64,000 bases of DNA. Origin: Faecalibacter rhinopitheci (GTDB taxonomy: Bacteria; Bacteroidota; Bacteroidia; Flavobacteriales; Weeksellaceae). Every line of letters starts with the position of its first letter. Position 1 is the stretch's first letter. Made by a program: the position numbers and the translations under genes. The notes under the pieces were generated by a model. That model did not search any database, was not told the DNA's origin, and saw only the letters and a list, made by a program, of their open reading frames with translations. Location of the stretch: contig NZ_JADGIK010000004.1 of the NCBI RefSeq assembly GCF_015234135.1, forward strand, positions 186,001 to 250,000. Direction: 5' to 3'. Shown here in pieces: positions 15,435-23,459 of the stretch.

Positions 15435-16190
15435 TTAAACCCATTCATCATCACCTTCCATTTCGTCATCTAATTCAGCATCAATAAACTGAATGTAAAA
15501 AGCTACAACATCACCATTTTCATTATATCCAAAGTATGATGGGTAAACACCTTCTCCGAAACCTGCTTGGAAAATAGGAGCTTTATATTCCGTGTTAGGA
15601 ATATTCCAGTTAATCCAATCTCCATCTTCCGATTGATAAGCTGGATTATTTTTTACATTTTCAATGAATAATGGTGCAAAGTAATCATCGTACAGATTTT
15701 CATCTTTCGCTTCAACTTCATCAATGAAATTTGTAAATGCTTCTTTAGCGCCAAAGTCAACAATAGTTGCTAATCCACTTTCAGATGCAAATCCAAAAAA
15801 TTCACCTTCATTTAAGTCTTCTATAGATTCTATTCCTTTTAAAGCTTCTTCATAACGTGTTGGTTTTTCATCTTTAAAAGTAATTTTAACGCATGCGATT
15901 AAGTTTTCAGCATCTCCATCATCTTCGTATGAAATAATACTTGCTTTGATTGGGAAATTTCCTTTTGGAGTTTCTACAAAGTAAGGTGAGTTATCTAATG
16001 CTAAATATTGTCCAAGAGGATCGTTTACAATAATTTTTCCAGTTGGTAATGTAACTTCTCCTAAATCAATTTGATCAACTTTAATGTCGTTAATCTCTTT
16101 GCTAGTAAAATACATATCCAAGTCATTTGGAGCTAACGTAAATTCACGTTTAGATTCCCAAATTTTTAACCATTCTGCAGTTGGTTCCAT
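15435..16190 (-). CDS. DUF4241 domain protein
   Basis: A 251-residue acidic cytoplasmic protein. The pattern VTLPTGKIIVNDPLGQYLA followed by PYFVETPKGNFPIKASII is typical of the DUF4241 family, as is FGAKEAFTNF and the C-terminal FQAGFGEGVYPSYFGYNENG. Members often sit near toxin or immunity genes, but no such partner is visible here. Molecular function is unknown. It is transcribed alone, with its own terminator. Confidence 0.75.
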   Translation of the reverse strand: MEPTAEWLKIWESKREFTLAPNDLDMYFTSKEINDIKVDQIDLGEVTLPTGKIIVNDPLGQYLALDNSPYFVETPKGNFPIKASIISYEDDGDAENLIACVKITFKDEKPTRYEEALKGIESIEDLNEGEFFGFASESGLATIVDFGAKEAFTNFIDEVEAKDENLYDDYFAPLFIENVKNNPAYQSEDGDWINWNIPNTEYKAPIFQAGFGEGVYPSYFGYNENGDVVAFYIQFIDAELDDEMEGDDEWV

Positions 16191-16260
16191 AATTATATAT
16201 AATATATTAATTTTTAAAGTTATGTAATAGTTATATTAGTTAATCATCTTTATAAAAGAT

Positions 16261-16872
16261 TTAACTTTTCTTAGCTATTCGTTTTTTCAATTCAATTTTA
16301 TCAATATCATATTCAACTTTCATGATGTAAACTAAATCATCAAAAGTTAATTTATTCTTTAGGTGATAATTTATCAATAGAGCTTTCAATTTTTCAAATT
16401 CTTTTTCACTTTTTTGTTTGAAATTTGCTTCTATTAAATTTCGTGTTCCTAAATCTAATATTAATTTATTATCTACGCCTTGAGAACCATTTTCTTTTTC
16501 AAATTCTCCGTGTTCTAATACTTTTTTACCTTTATAATCGTCGTTCTGAATAGTAATAGAAACAATATCATTTATCAAGTACTTATCACCTCCAATAATA
16601 ATACTATCTGTTGTAAATGTTATTTTACCATCTATTATTCCATCTACATCTTCTTTAGGTGCCTTAAAATAACCATTAAAATAAGCAACTGCCGTTGCCA
16701 ATATTCCTATAAAAATGTAATAAGCTGTATTGTTTTCTTTAAAAAATCCGAATTGGATAAAAACATAACTAACAAGTGACAAAATAAAAAATGAAGCAAT
16801 AAATCGAATGACTTTTTTCGATTTATTTTGATCCTTTTGTTTGATGAATCTGTCAAAACTATATTTATCCAT
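16261..16872 (-). CDS. Membrane protein of unknown function
   Basis: The 203-residue protein has a basic N-terminus, two adjacent transmembrane helices (about 24-43, RFIASFFILSLVSYVFIQF, and 50-68, YYIFIGILATAVAYF), then a soluble domain of about 130 residues. That domain starts with beta strands (KITFTTDSIIIGGDKYLIND), a layout like PH-type YcxB/YdbS domains, and ends in a basic helix (IELKKRIAKKS). I cannot name a family. Its start ATGGATAA overlaps the stop of the Crp/Fnr gene by eight bases, so the two are translationally coupled and may be functionally linked. Confidence 0.6.
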   Translation of the reverse strand: MDKYSFDRFIKQKDQNKSKKVIRFIASFFILSLVSYVFIQFGFFKENNTAYYIFIGILATAVAYFNGYFKAPKEDVDGIIDGKITFTTDSIIIGGDKYLINDIVSITIQNDDYKGKKVLEHGEFEKENGSQGVDNKLILDLGTRNLIEANFKQKSEKEFEKLKALLINYHLKNKLTFDDLVYIMKVEYDIDKIELKKRIAKKS

Positions 16873-17467
16873 TTGATGCTATATCTTTTCTTACACGACT
16901 TAAACTTTCTGGTGTTATTCCTAGATATGAAGCAATCATCCATTGCGGAACGCGTGCTGTAATATTAGGATATAACTTGATAAACCCTAGGTATCTTGCT
17001 TTCGCAGAATCGCTTAGTAAAGAATTTATACGATCTTGCATATGTCTGACATGATTTTGTAAAAGTATCATCTGTTTCTCTATATACTTAGGATTTAATG
17101 ATTGTATTAATGCACTTAGCTCATCATTTAGCATAACAATTGTAGAATCTTCTATAGCTTGTACATAAAATTTTGCTTCTTTCTTACATAAAGAACTATT
17201 GCGATCACTTATTATCCAGTTTTCAGTACCAAATTGGATGATGTGCTCTTTTCCATTATCATCTATCGTGTATGATCTGATGACACCTTGTTCTACAAAA
17301 TAATAATCATTAGAGAAATCTCCTGCATTTAGAATAATATCTCCTTTAGTGTATTTTTTAACAGTAATAAAATCAAGAATTTTGTTAATGTCTTCAGGAT
17401 TTAGTTCAACACTGTTTGTTAAATGGTTTATAAAATTTTGCATATATTTTGCTAATTCTTCTGACAA
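16865..17467 (-). CDS. Crp/Fnr-family transcriptional regulator
   Basis: The 200-residue regulator has an N-terminal cyclic-nucleotide-binding-like beta-roll (about 30-120: YTKGDIILNAGDFSNDYYFVE, GVIRSYTIDDNGKEHI) and a C-terminal winged-helix region (about 155-200: ITARVPQWMIASYLGITPES, LSRVRKD). There is no Fnr-type N-terminal Cys cluster and no clear cAMP-binding Arg-Ser motif, so the ligand is unknown. It is divergent from the Rrf2 regulator across 88 bases that hold an inverted repeat and a good promoter for the other gene. The downstream membrane-protein gene overlaps its end. Confidence 0.85.
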   Translation of the reverse strand: MSEELAKYMQNFINHLTNSVELNPEDINKILDFITVKKYTKGDIILNAGDFSNDYYFVEQGVIRSYTIDDNGKEHIIQFGTENWIISDRNSSLCKKEAKFYVQAIEDSTIVMLNDELSALIQSLNPKYIEKQMILLQNHVRHMQDRINSLLSDSAKARYLGFIKLYPNITARVPQWMIASYLGITPESLSRVRKDIASNG

Positions 17468-17494
17468 AGATAGCGGTTTATTTCCATAAATATA

Positions 17495-17517
17495 AATGTA
17501 ACTAAATTTGTTACATT
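17495..17517. promoter_or_regulatory. Operator-like inverted repeat AATGTAAC-N7-GTTACATT
   Basis: Two exact 8-base arms, AATGTAAC (17495-17502) and GTTACATT (17510-17517), are separated by 7 bases. The right arm overlaps the last base of the -33 element of the Rrf2 promoter, so binding would block RNA polymerase. It lies between the divergent crp/fnr-like and rrf2-like genes, so either product could bind it. Autorepression by the Rrf2 protein is the simplest reading. Confidence 0.6.
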
Positions 17518-17537
17518 AAAAAAATATTTTACATTTG
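17507..17537 (+). promoter_or_regulatory. Promoter of Rrf2-family gene
   Basis: TTTG (17507-17510), 19 bases, then TACATTTG (17530-17537) matches the Bacteroidota consensus TTTG-N19-TAnnTTTG. The expected transcription start lies just after the -7 box and before the ATG at 17556. This also argues against the upstream TTG at 17535 as the protein start. Confidence 0.75.
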
Positions 17538-17555
17538 CTATATATATATAATTCA

Positions 17556-17984
17556 ATGAATAATTTAAGATTTGCTACAATTGTGCATATTTTGGTTCTT
17601 ACTAACAAATTGAGAGATTCTAATTGTAATGAGAATAAAGATAAGATTATTACATCCGATTATATTGCCGGAAGTATTAATGTAAATCCGGTTGTAGTAC
17701 GTCGTGAGATTAAAATTCTAAAGGAAGCTGGGATTTTAGGTTCTAAAAAAGGCAAGGATGGGGGATGTTTTTTAATTAAAGATCCTTCAGAAATAACGCT
17801 TGGGGAGTTGTATAAGATAATATATGAAGGAAATACATTTGGTAAACTAAATCAGACTAATCCAAATTGCCCTGTAGGAAAAAAAATGAATACAGAATTA
17901 AATTTAATATTTTCTAATGTGAAAAATGAAATAATAAATAATCTTTCCAAGATAACTTTAAAGAATTTTTCGGATCAATTTTAG
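17556..17984 (+). CDS. Rrf2-family transcriptional regulator
   Basis: A 142-residue winged-helix repressor. The N-terminal half shows the Rrf2 pattern: LRFATIVHILVLTNKL, then SDYIAGSINVNPVVVRREI (recognition helix) and LKEAGILGSKKGKDGGCFL (wing). The three-Cys cluster of iron-sulfur members such as IscR and NsrR is absent: only Cys residues in GGC and NCPVG follow. It therefore resembles the YwnA-type subgroup. The ATG at 17556 was chosen because an upstream TTG lies inside the promoter -7 box. An NAD(P)-binding protein gene follows 48 bases downstream, as with ywnA/ywnB in Bacillus, and is its probable target. Confidence 0.85.
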   Translation: MNNLRFATIVHILVLTNKLRDSNCNENKDKIITSDYIAGSINVNPVVVRREIKILKEAGILGSKKGKDGGCFLIKDPSEITLGELYKIIYEGNTFGKLNQTNPNCPVGKKMNTELNLIFSNVKNEIINNLSKITLKNFSDQF

Positions 17985-18032
17985 AAGATTTAATTATTTA
18001 AGATTTAAAATATCTATAAAAAATATAAATAT

Positions 18033-18683
18033 ATGAAAATAGCATTAATTGGAGCAACAGGTTTTGTTGGATCCGCAATTTTAAAAGAGTTATCAGATAG
18101 AAATCACTCTATAAAAGCTTTTGCAAGAAATATTGAAGCCAATTTAGGACAAAAAAATGTTGTTGGAATTCCCATGGATGTAAATAACACAGATAAATTA
18201 GTAGCTGACCTAAAAGGTGCAGATATTGTAATCTCCGCTTTCAATGCAGGATGGAATAATCCAAACATTTACGAAGATTATATGAAAGGTGCAAAGAATA
18301 TTCAGGAAGCAGTAAAAAAAGCTGGTGTTAATCGCTTTATTGTAATTGGCGGGGCAGGTAGTTTATACCTTGATGAAAATAAAAAGGTATTAGATAGTCC
18401 TGAATTCCCTGAAGAAATAAAACAAGGTGCATTAGCTGTTAATGATTATTTTGATTTTTTAGGAAATGAAGTTGATTTAGATTGGGAATTCTTTTCACCA
18501 GCCATAGAAATGCATCAAGGTACTTCTGGTAATAGAACTGGTAAATATAGATTGGGATTAGATAATCCAGTTGTAGATAAACAGGGAAGAAGTGTATTAT
18601 CTGTTGAAGATCTTGCTGTAGTTATAGCTGACGAAGCAGAAAAGCAAAATTTCGTAAGAAGAAGATTTACAGCAGGATACTAA
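18033..18683 (+). CDS. NAD(P)-binding oxidoreductase (NmrA/YwnB-like)
   Basis: The 216-residue Rossmann-fold protein begins with MKIALIGATGFVGSAILKEL, whose GATGFVG loop binds NAD(P). Further signs are GADIVISAFN (about 67) and RFIVIGGAGSLY (about 108), typical of the atypical short-chain NAD(P)H-binding family near NmrA and YwnB. The substrate is unknown, but many members handle reactive electrophiles or sense redox state. It follows the Rrf2 regulator gene on the same strand and is the likely target of that regulator. Confidence 0.85.
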   Translation: MKIALIGATGFVGSAILKELSDRNHSIKAFARNIEANLGQKNVVGIPMDVNNTDKLVADLKGADIVISAFNAGWNNPNIYEDYMKGAKNIQEAVKKAGVNRFIVIGGAGSLYLDENKKVLDSPEFPEEIKQGALAVNDYFDFLGNEVDLDWEFFSPAIEMHQGTSGNRTGKYRLGLDNPVVDKQGRSVLSVEDLAVVIADEAEKQNFVRRRFTAGY

Positions 18684-18754
18684 TGTTTTCTTAAAGTTAT
18701 ATATTATTCGAATTTTGGAATATTTTTAGAAATACCAATATAAAATTAAATGTT

Positions 18755-19186
18755 ATGAGATTTTATATTGGTATTATTTGTATTATAACAGGTGCATTGA
18801 TGATGATAGCATCAAGTATTTTTTTAGATTTCACAATATTATTCGAAAAATTAGTTGCAGTATTATTTTTTGCTTTATCTACTATTATGCTGTTATTTGG
18901 TCTTAATAATTTATACAATTACTTAGATTATAAAAGAGTAGTAAAACATGGGTTTAAGGTAAAAGCAAAAATTATTCATATAAAGAGTACTATCCTAAAA
19001 TTAAAGGATTCACCTAAATTTATTTTAGAAGTGATATACGAGCATCCATTTAACCATAAGAGTTATAAAACTTTTGTGGATTATTATGGTGAAGTAAAAC
19101 AAAATTTAAATGTAAGTGAAAATGAAATTATAGATGTTTTAATTGATCCAAAAAACCCTAACATTGCATTATTTTCTAAGGGCTAA
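18755..19186 (+). CDS. DUF3592-like membrane protein
   Basis: The 143-residue protein has two N-terminal transmembrane helices (about 3-25, YIGIICIITGALMMIASSIF, and 32-55, LVAVLFFALSTIMLLFGL). A soluble beta domain of about 85 residues follows (VKHGFKVKAKIIHIKST, SPKFILEVIYEHPFNHKSYKT), ending in the DUF3592-like phrase DVLIDPKNPNIALF. Proteins of this kind are common but uncharacterised. The gene lies 71 bases after the oxidoreductase and may be read from the same transcript. Confidence 0.65.
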   Translation: MRFYIGIICIITGALMMIASSIFLDFTILFEKLVAVLFFALSTIMLLFGLNNLYNYLDYKRVVKHGFKVKAKIIHIKSTILKLKDSPKFILEVIYEHPFNHKSYKTFVDYYGEVKQNLNVSENEIIDVLIDPKNPNIALFSKG

Positions 19187-19204
19187 TAACTAAAAAATTA
19201 CCTA

Positions 19205-19693
19205 TTATAAATATCTTTCCTTAATAATATTTATATGATGTATAGAATGCCCCGCAATGATATAGCCAATTTTCTTAATGGTATATTCATTTTCATCAAT
19301 TATAGCACTTTTATCTAGCGTTTTAGAGTCAAAACCTTCAAACTGAAAAGTTGTTGCATTCATTAAATATAACCATTCTTTAACCAATATTTCAGGATTT
19401 AAAGAATCATAATTTAATAATTCTACGTATTTGTTTTGATCAAATGATTGAAGTGAGTTTCCATCATTACGTGCAATTTTTAATGCTCTTTCAGAAAAAA
19501 TTCGCTCACAGTCAATACAATGCTGTACAACTTCCTTGATACTCCATTTTCCATCAGCATATCTATAATCCCATTTCTCTAGATCTGTAACAGTTGTAAG
19601 CGTTTTTTTTATTTCTTCGATGCGTAATTCTAGGGCATCATGTACTGTGATACCGTCATAGCTTACAATATAATCATTGTGGTTGTAGTTCAT
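19205..19693 (-). CDS. DinB-family protein
   Basis: The 162-residue four-helix-bundle protein belongs to the DinB/YfiT superfamily of metal-binding proteins, many of which are thiol-dependent transferases. The likely metal ligands are His58 in KEVVQHCIDCER and the pair in the C-terminal motif AGHSIHHINIIKERYL (HxxxH spacing). The central phrase WSIKEVVQHCIDCERIF is typical. Its substrate cannot be predicted. It is convergent with the DUF3592-like gene, with only 18 bases between. Confidence 0.85.
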   Translation of the reverse strand: MNYNHNDYIVSYDGITVHDALELRIEEIKKTLTTVTDLEKWDYRYADGKWSIKEVVQHCIDCERIFSERALKIARNDGNSLQSFDQNKYVELLNYDSLNPEILVKEWLYLMNATTFQFEGFDSKTLDKSAIIDENEYTIKKIGYIIAGHSIHHINIIKERYL

Positions 19694-20003
19694 AATTTCA
19701 TAATTTTAACTTTTTAAATATAGCATTTATATTTAAAATTTATTTCATAATTTAATATATAATTTGGCCCAAGTTTCTTTTTAATATTCAGTATATAATA
19801 CCATCTAATCCAATTTAATATAAGATAGTAAGAAGCTGGAAAATATATATTTCATCAAAAATAACTGCTTCAATATATTTTAAAAAAGGAAAATTATACA
19901 ACCTACTTTTATGTAAACTTTCTAATAACTCTTCTATTTTAGTAAATTGTTACGATAAAATCTCTTACTTTTGATTTAAAGAACAAATTATTTAAAAAAT
20001 ACT
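19694..20003. other. Intergenic region with likely promoter of sigma-54 activator gene
   Basis: This AT-rich divergent spacer has no coding frame. Near its right end TTG (19947-19949) and TACTTTTG (19966-19973) resemble the -33 and -7 elements of a Bacteroidota promoter, with a slightly short spacing of 16 bases. The -7 box lies 30 bases before the activator ATG. The rest shows nothing recognisable. Confidence 0.45.
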
Positions 20004-21188
20004 ATGTCTAAAATATTAGTAATTGAGGACGAGCAAGCGATCCGAAATGTCTTAAAAAGCATCTTAATGGATGAAGATCCAAAATGGGAAGTGGATGAGG
20101 CTGAGAATGGACTTGTAGGAATAGAAAAAATTAAGCAAAATACATACGATTTAATCATTAGCGACATCAAAATGCCAATGAAAGATGGCACTGAAGTTTT
20201 GGTTGAAGCTTTAGAATATAACCCAGAATTACAATTTATAATGATTTCTGGACATGGTGATATTGAGATAGCTGTAGACTGTTTAAAAAAAGGAGCCTTC
20301 GATTTTCTTTCTAAACCGCCAGATTTAAATCGTTTACTAAATACAGTTCGTATAGCATTAGACCATAAATCTTTAAAATCATCCAATAAAGCTTTAAAGA
20401 AAGAAAATAAAGAACTAAAAAAGAAAGTTTCTAAAAAGTATACCATGGTTGGAGAATCAACCAAATTAGTACACGTTAAGGAAATGATAGATAAAGTAGC
20501 TACAACCGATGCTCGAGTTCTTATTTTAGGACCTAATGGTACAGGAAAAGAATTGGTTGCTCATCATATTCATGAGAAAAGTATTCGTAATAAAAAACCA
20601 TTAGTAGAAGTTAACTGTGCTGCAATTCCGGCAGAGTTAATAGAAAGTGAACTTTTTGGTCATGTAAAAGGTTCTTTTACGGGTGCGATTAAGGATAAAC
20701 AAGGTAAGTTTGAACTGGCAGAAGGTGGTACTATTTTCTTAGATGAAATTGGTGACATGAGCCTTTCAGCTCAAGCGAAAGTGCTTCGTGCTTTACAAGA
20801 AGGGAAAGTGTCTCCAGTGGGTAGTGAAAAAGAAATCAATGTTAATGTACGAGTTTTAGCTGCTACAAATAAAGATCTTCGTAAAGAAATTGCGGAAGGG
20901 AGATTCCGAGAAGATTTATACCATCGCTTAGCTGTAATTATTATAAATGTTCCTGGTCTTAATGATCGTAAAGAAGATATCCCACTTTTAGTAGAGCATT
21001 TTGCATTAGATTTCTCTCAAAACTTAGGTTTAGAGAATAAAAGTTTTAATGAGGATGCTTATGATGTATTAAAAGATATTGATTGGAGTGGAAATATTCG
21101 TGAGTTAAGAAACGTTGTAGAACGTTTGTTAATTTTAGGTTCTAATCCAATTACTGCAGATGATGTAATTACCTACGTTAAGAAATAA
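20004..21188 (+). CDS. Sigma-54-dependent response regulator lacking DNA-binding domain
   Basis: A 394-residue NtrC-family activator. The receiver domain is canonical: acidic residues near 9-10 (IEDE), phospho-acceptor Asp54 (IISDIKMP) and Lys104 (FLSKPP). A charged linker (about 125-145) leads to the AAA+ domain, with Walker A GPNGTGKE (176-183), the sigma-54 contact loop GSFTGA (223-228, usually GAFTGA), Walker B GGTIFLDEIG (241-250) and the arginine-finger region FREDLYHRL. The protein ends at the AAA+ lid (NIRELRNVVERL...ADDVITYVKK), so the C-terminal Fis-type helix-turn-helix is absent. It may act from solution on sigma-54 holoenzyme, as known for some activators without a DNA-binding domain. 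No sensor kinase is adjacent. Confidence 0.92.
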   Translation: MSKILVIEDEQAIRNVLKSILMDEDPKWEVDEAENGLVGIEKIKQNTYDLIISDIKMPMKDGTEVLVEALEYNPELQFIMISGHGDIEIAVDCLKKGAFDFLSKPPDLNRLLNTVRIALDHKSLKSSNKALKKENKELKKKVSKKYTMVGESTKLVHVKEMIDKVATTDARVLILGPNGTGKELVAHHIHEKSIRNKKPLVEVNCAAIPAELIESELFGHVKGSFTGAIKDKQGKFELAEGGTIFLDEIGDMSLSAQAKVLRALQEGKVSPVGSEKEINVNVRVLAATNKDLRKEIAEGRFREDLYHRLAVIIINVPGLNDRKEDIPLLVEHFALDFSQNLGLENKSFNEDAYDVLKDIDWSGNIRELRNVVERLLILGSNPITADDVITYVKK

Positions 21189-21192
21189 GTCT

Positions 21193-21612
21193 ATGAAAAA
21201 ACACATTATAACTTTTTTTTCTCTAATAATAATTTTCACAAGTTGTAGTAAAGAAAAGGTGGATAAAAGCTATGGTGTATTAACCCATGAAGATGTTGTA
21301 TCAATCGAAGAAAATTCTGTTTTTTCGTATGAACCAATAATTTATTCGGGTAAATTTTCAGGTGTTTATTTTGATGAAAAGATTGAATTAGAGTTAAATA
21401 AAAATGGGAATTATCTCATCTTGTATAAAGGAAAAAAAATAGAAGGTGAGTGGTTTATAAAAGATGATGGATCATTGATAGAATTTGATGGAAGAAAAAA
21501 ACTTCCCTTCCAGTTTATGTCATGGTCTGATAATAATACATTGATGATTTTAAATGCTGACGAAACAGCTGATGATAATGGTCAGAATTATTTAATGCGA
21601 ATAGAAAAATAA
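21193..21612 (+). CDS. Small lipoprotein
   Basis: A 139-residue exported protein. MKKHIITFFSLIIIFTSCSKEK carries a lipobox with Cys near residue 18. The mature part is beta-rich, with SGKFSGVYFDEKIELELNKNGN and a segment GEWFIKDDGSLIEFDGRKKLPF. This resembles lipocalin-like or META-like small lipoproteins of Bacteroidota, but no family is certain. It starts four bases after the sigma-54 activator stop and overlaps the next gene by one base, so all three genes probably share a transcript. Confidence 0.7.
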   Translation: MKKHIITFFSLIIIFTSCSKEKVDKSYGVLTHEDVVSIEENSVFSYEPIIYSGKFSGVYFDEKIELELNKNGNYLILYKGKKIEGEWFIKDDGSLIEFDGRKKLPFQFMSWSDNNTLMILNADETADDNGQNYLMRIEK

Positions 21613-22118
21613 TGAAGTTTAAAGTTTTATTACTTGTTGGGGCAAGTATTATATTCAGTTGTCAAAAAAAATCAGATAATTCTAAAACTGAAGAAATAGC
21701 AAGAAAATATTTTGAAGTTTACTCTGCTCGTGCAGATTATAACCAAATGAAATCATTTTATAACGATTCAGTTTTGTATGAAAATGTTATTCAAAATACA
21801 AGTCTAAATAAATATGAATCTGGTTATGTTTTAAATACGTTATTTGCTTTTAATGATAAAGATTTAGCCTATGAGAATAACCAAATGTTTACCGTAGATG
21901 AATATATCAGTAATGATAGTATGGTTGTAGTAAATGGGCATTTTAATACATATTCTTACAATGGTTTTCAATTTAGTCCAATGAAATTTACAACCTATTT
22001 GTATTTTGATGAAAATTATAAAATTAAAAAACAAGTGGATTGGTTTAATTATCCTATTGGTGATTTAATTGAGTTATATGATTTAGAACAATCTAAAAAT
22101 ATTGATGTTGAAAAATAA
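21612..22118 (+). CDS. Lipoprotein with NTF2/SnoaL-like fold
   Basis: The 168-residue protein starts MKFKVLLLVGASIIFSCQKK, with a lipidated Cys near 17. The mature part starts with a helix (KTEEIARKYFEVYSARADYN) and continues with alternating strands and Tyr-rich segments (SYNGFQFSPMKFTTYLYFDENY). This layout fits SnoaL/NTF2-like domains, though no catalytic residues can be assigned. Its ATG shares a base with the stop of the preceding lipoprotein gene. A bidirectional terminator closes the transcript. Confidence 0.65.
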   Translation: MKFKVLLLVGASIIFSCQKKSDNSKTEEIARKYFEVYSARADYNQMKSFYNDSVLYENVIQNTSLNKYESGYVLNTLFAFNDKDLAYENNQMFTVDEYISNDSMVVVNGHFNTYSYNGFQFSPMKFTTYLYFDENYKIKKQVDWFNYPIGDLIELYDLEQSKNIDVEK

Positions 22119-22155
22119 AAAAAATCCTATTATTATATAATAATAGGATTTTTTA
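22117..22155. terminator. Bidirectional terminator
   Basis: CCTATTATTAT (22126-22136) and ATAATAATAGG (22137-22147) form a perfect dyad flanked by an A run on the left and a T run on the right. It lies between convergent genes and can serve both. Confidence 0.85.
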
Positions 22156-22180
22156 AATTAAATAAATTTATTACAAAGCT

Positions 22181-23230
22181 TTATTGTTCTTTGTTAAAAT
22201 AAACTTTGTAATAAAACATTTTCTTCTCATCATCAAATCCTCTTTCAAGATGTTCTTCAGCAGCATCGGGATCACTTAAATCAATTTTAATGTTTATTTT
22301 AGTGTCTAATTTAATTTCGCTTTTAATCTTTTTAGATTCTTTGGAAAGAGTAGGAATAGAAACTTCAAAATTCTCGACGAAATCTATTTTATTATCTTCT
22401 GCATATGTTTTTTTATACCCTTTATACTCATCTATTAGTTCGAAAGGTTTAATAATTTCTTCCTCAATAATATCATTCGTAATGATTTCATTATTTTGTA
22501 AAACTTGTATAGAGTTAGAGATAAATTCCGCTTGGGATTTACGATCAGTTTTATCTAATAAAATTTGATTGGAGAAATCTTCAATTAATTCTAAATACTT
22601 CTTCGTATGGTAAGAGTTATTTTTAATCAAATCAATTTCTAAGAAGTTTTTTTTCCAATATTCAGATTCTTGGTGCTGATCGTCAATAGAGAATACTCTA
22701 AATCCTTCTTCTCGGTATACATCTAATATTAAACATGCTTTATCTATACCTTCAAGTTTATATCCTTTCCATATATTGTAATCAATACCCTTAGATTCAT
22801 CAAATCGTAAAAATTTTTTCTTATTTTCTAACTTATAGATAGCAAGTCCTCTACATGGAATCTCTTCAAATTGCATATTTTCATACATCACCATAAAGAC
22901 TTCTCCACTTTTTATTTGTGGATGTAAAGACTTCTCATATAAATGTTGCAATGCTTCATTAGAAAAATCTAGAAAATCAATTTCCTCGTCAAAGGTTGAC
23001 TTTGCTAAGTTGTAGAGTACATTAAATTCTAATTTATCTGTATAATGATGAAAACGATGTGTTTCTAAATTTTTTTTGAATGGTGCTAATAGAAATGGAA
23101 CTAAATCTTCCTCTTTCTTTTCGTCAACAGGCATAGTTTCATTCGCAATAATATTAGCTTCTTCACGAACTTTGTGTCCTACTTTTTGCAAAGTAATGTA
23201 GCCTATATAGGCATTTTTAACATCAATCAT
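22181..23230 (-). CDS. Nucleoid-associated protein (NdpA/YejK family)
   Basis: The 349-residue protein matches the nucleoid-associated NdpA/YejK family in length and layout. It opens MIDVKNAYIGYITLQKVG, continues with FHHYTDKLEFNVLYNLA and ends in the characteristic FDDEKKMFYYKVYFNKEQ. E. coli YejK binds the nucleoid, and its exact function is uncertain. The ATG at 23230 is preferred to a TTG two codons upstream. The gene is single, with a shared terminator on its 3' side. Confidence 0.75.
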   Translation of the reverse strand: MIDVKNAYIGYITLQKVGHKVREEANIIANETMPVDEKKEEDLVPFLLAPFKKNLETHRFHHYTDKLEFNVLYNLAKSTFDEEIDFLDFSNEALQHLYEKSLHPQIKSGEVFMVMYENMQFEEIPCRGLAIYKLENKKKFLRFDESKGIDYNIWKGYKLEGIDKACLILDVYREEGFRVFSIDDQHQESEYWKKNFLEIDLIKNNSYHTKKYLELIEDFSNQILLDKTDRKSQAEFISNSIQVLQNNEIITNDIIEEEIIKPFELIDEYKGYKKTYAEDNKIDFVENFEVSIPTLSKESKKIKSEIKLDTKINIKIDLSDPDAAEEHLERGFDDEKKMFYYKVYFNKEQ

Positions 23231-23459
23231 AATCAAATTCTAAATACGGTATAAAATTAATTAAACTTTTAAGAGTATAACGAAATATATTTTAACAAAA
23301 ATGTCAAACTAAATTGTTAATGTAATAATTTGTTTTACAATCAGTTAGTGGTGATTGCTTGTTATAAGTAGAAATATTATCCTTGATATTGTATATTTTA
23401 CGTGCATTTGGCATAGAGTTGGTATATTCTAAAAGTATTAATCATTAACAATATAAGTT

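Noticed and set aside
17535-17555. Upstream TTG start adding seven codons to the Rrf2 gene
   Set aside because: The TTG lies inside the promoter -7 box TACATTTG, so the mRNA would start after it. The conserved protein begins at the ATG at 17556.
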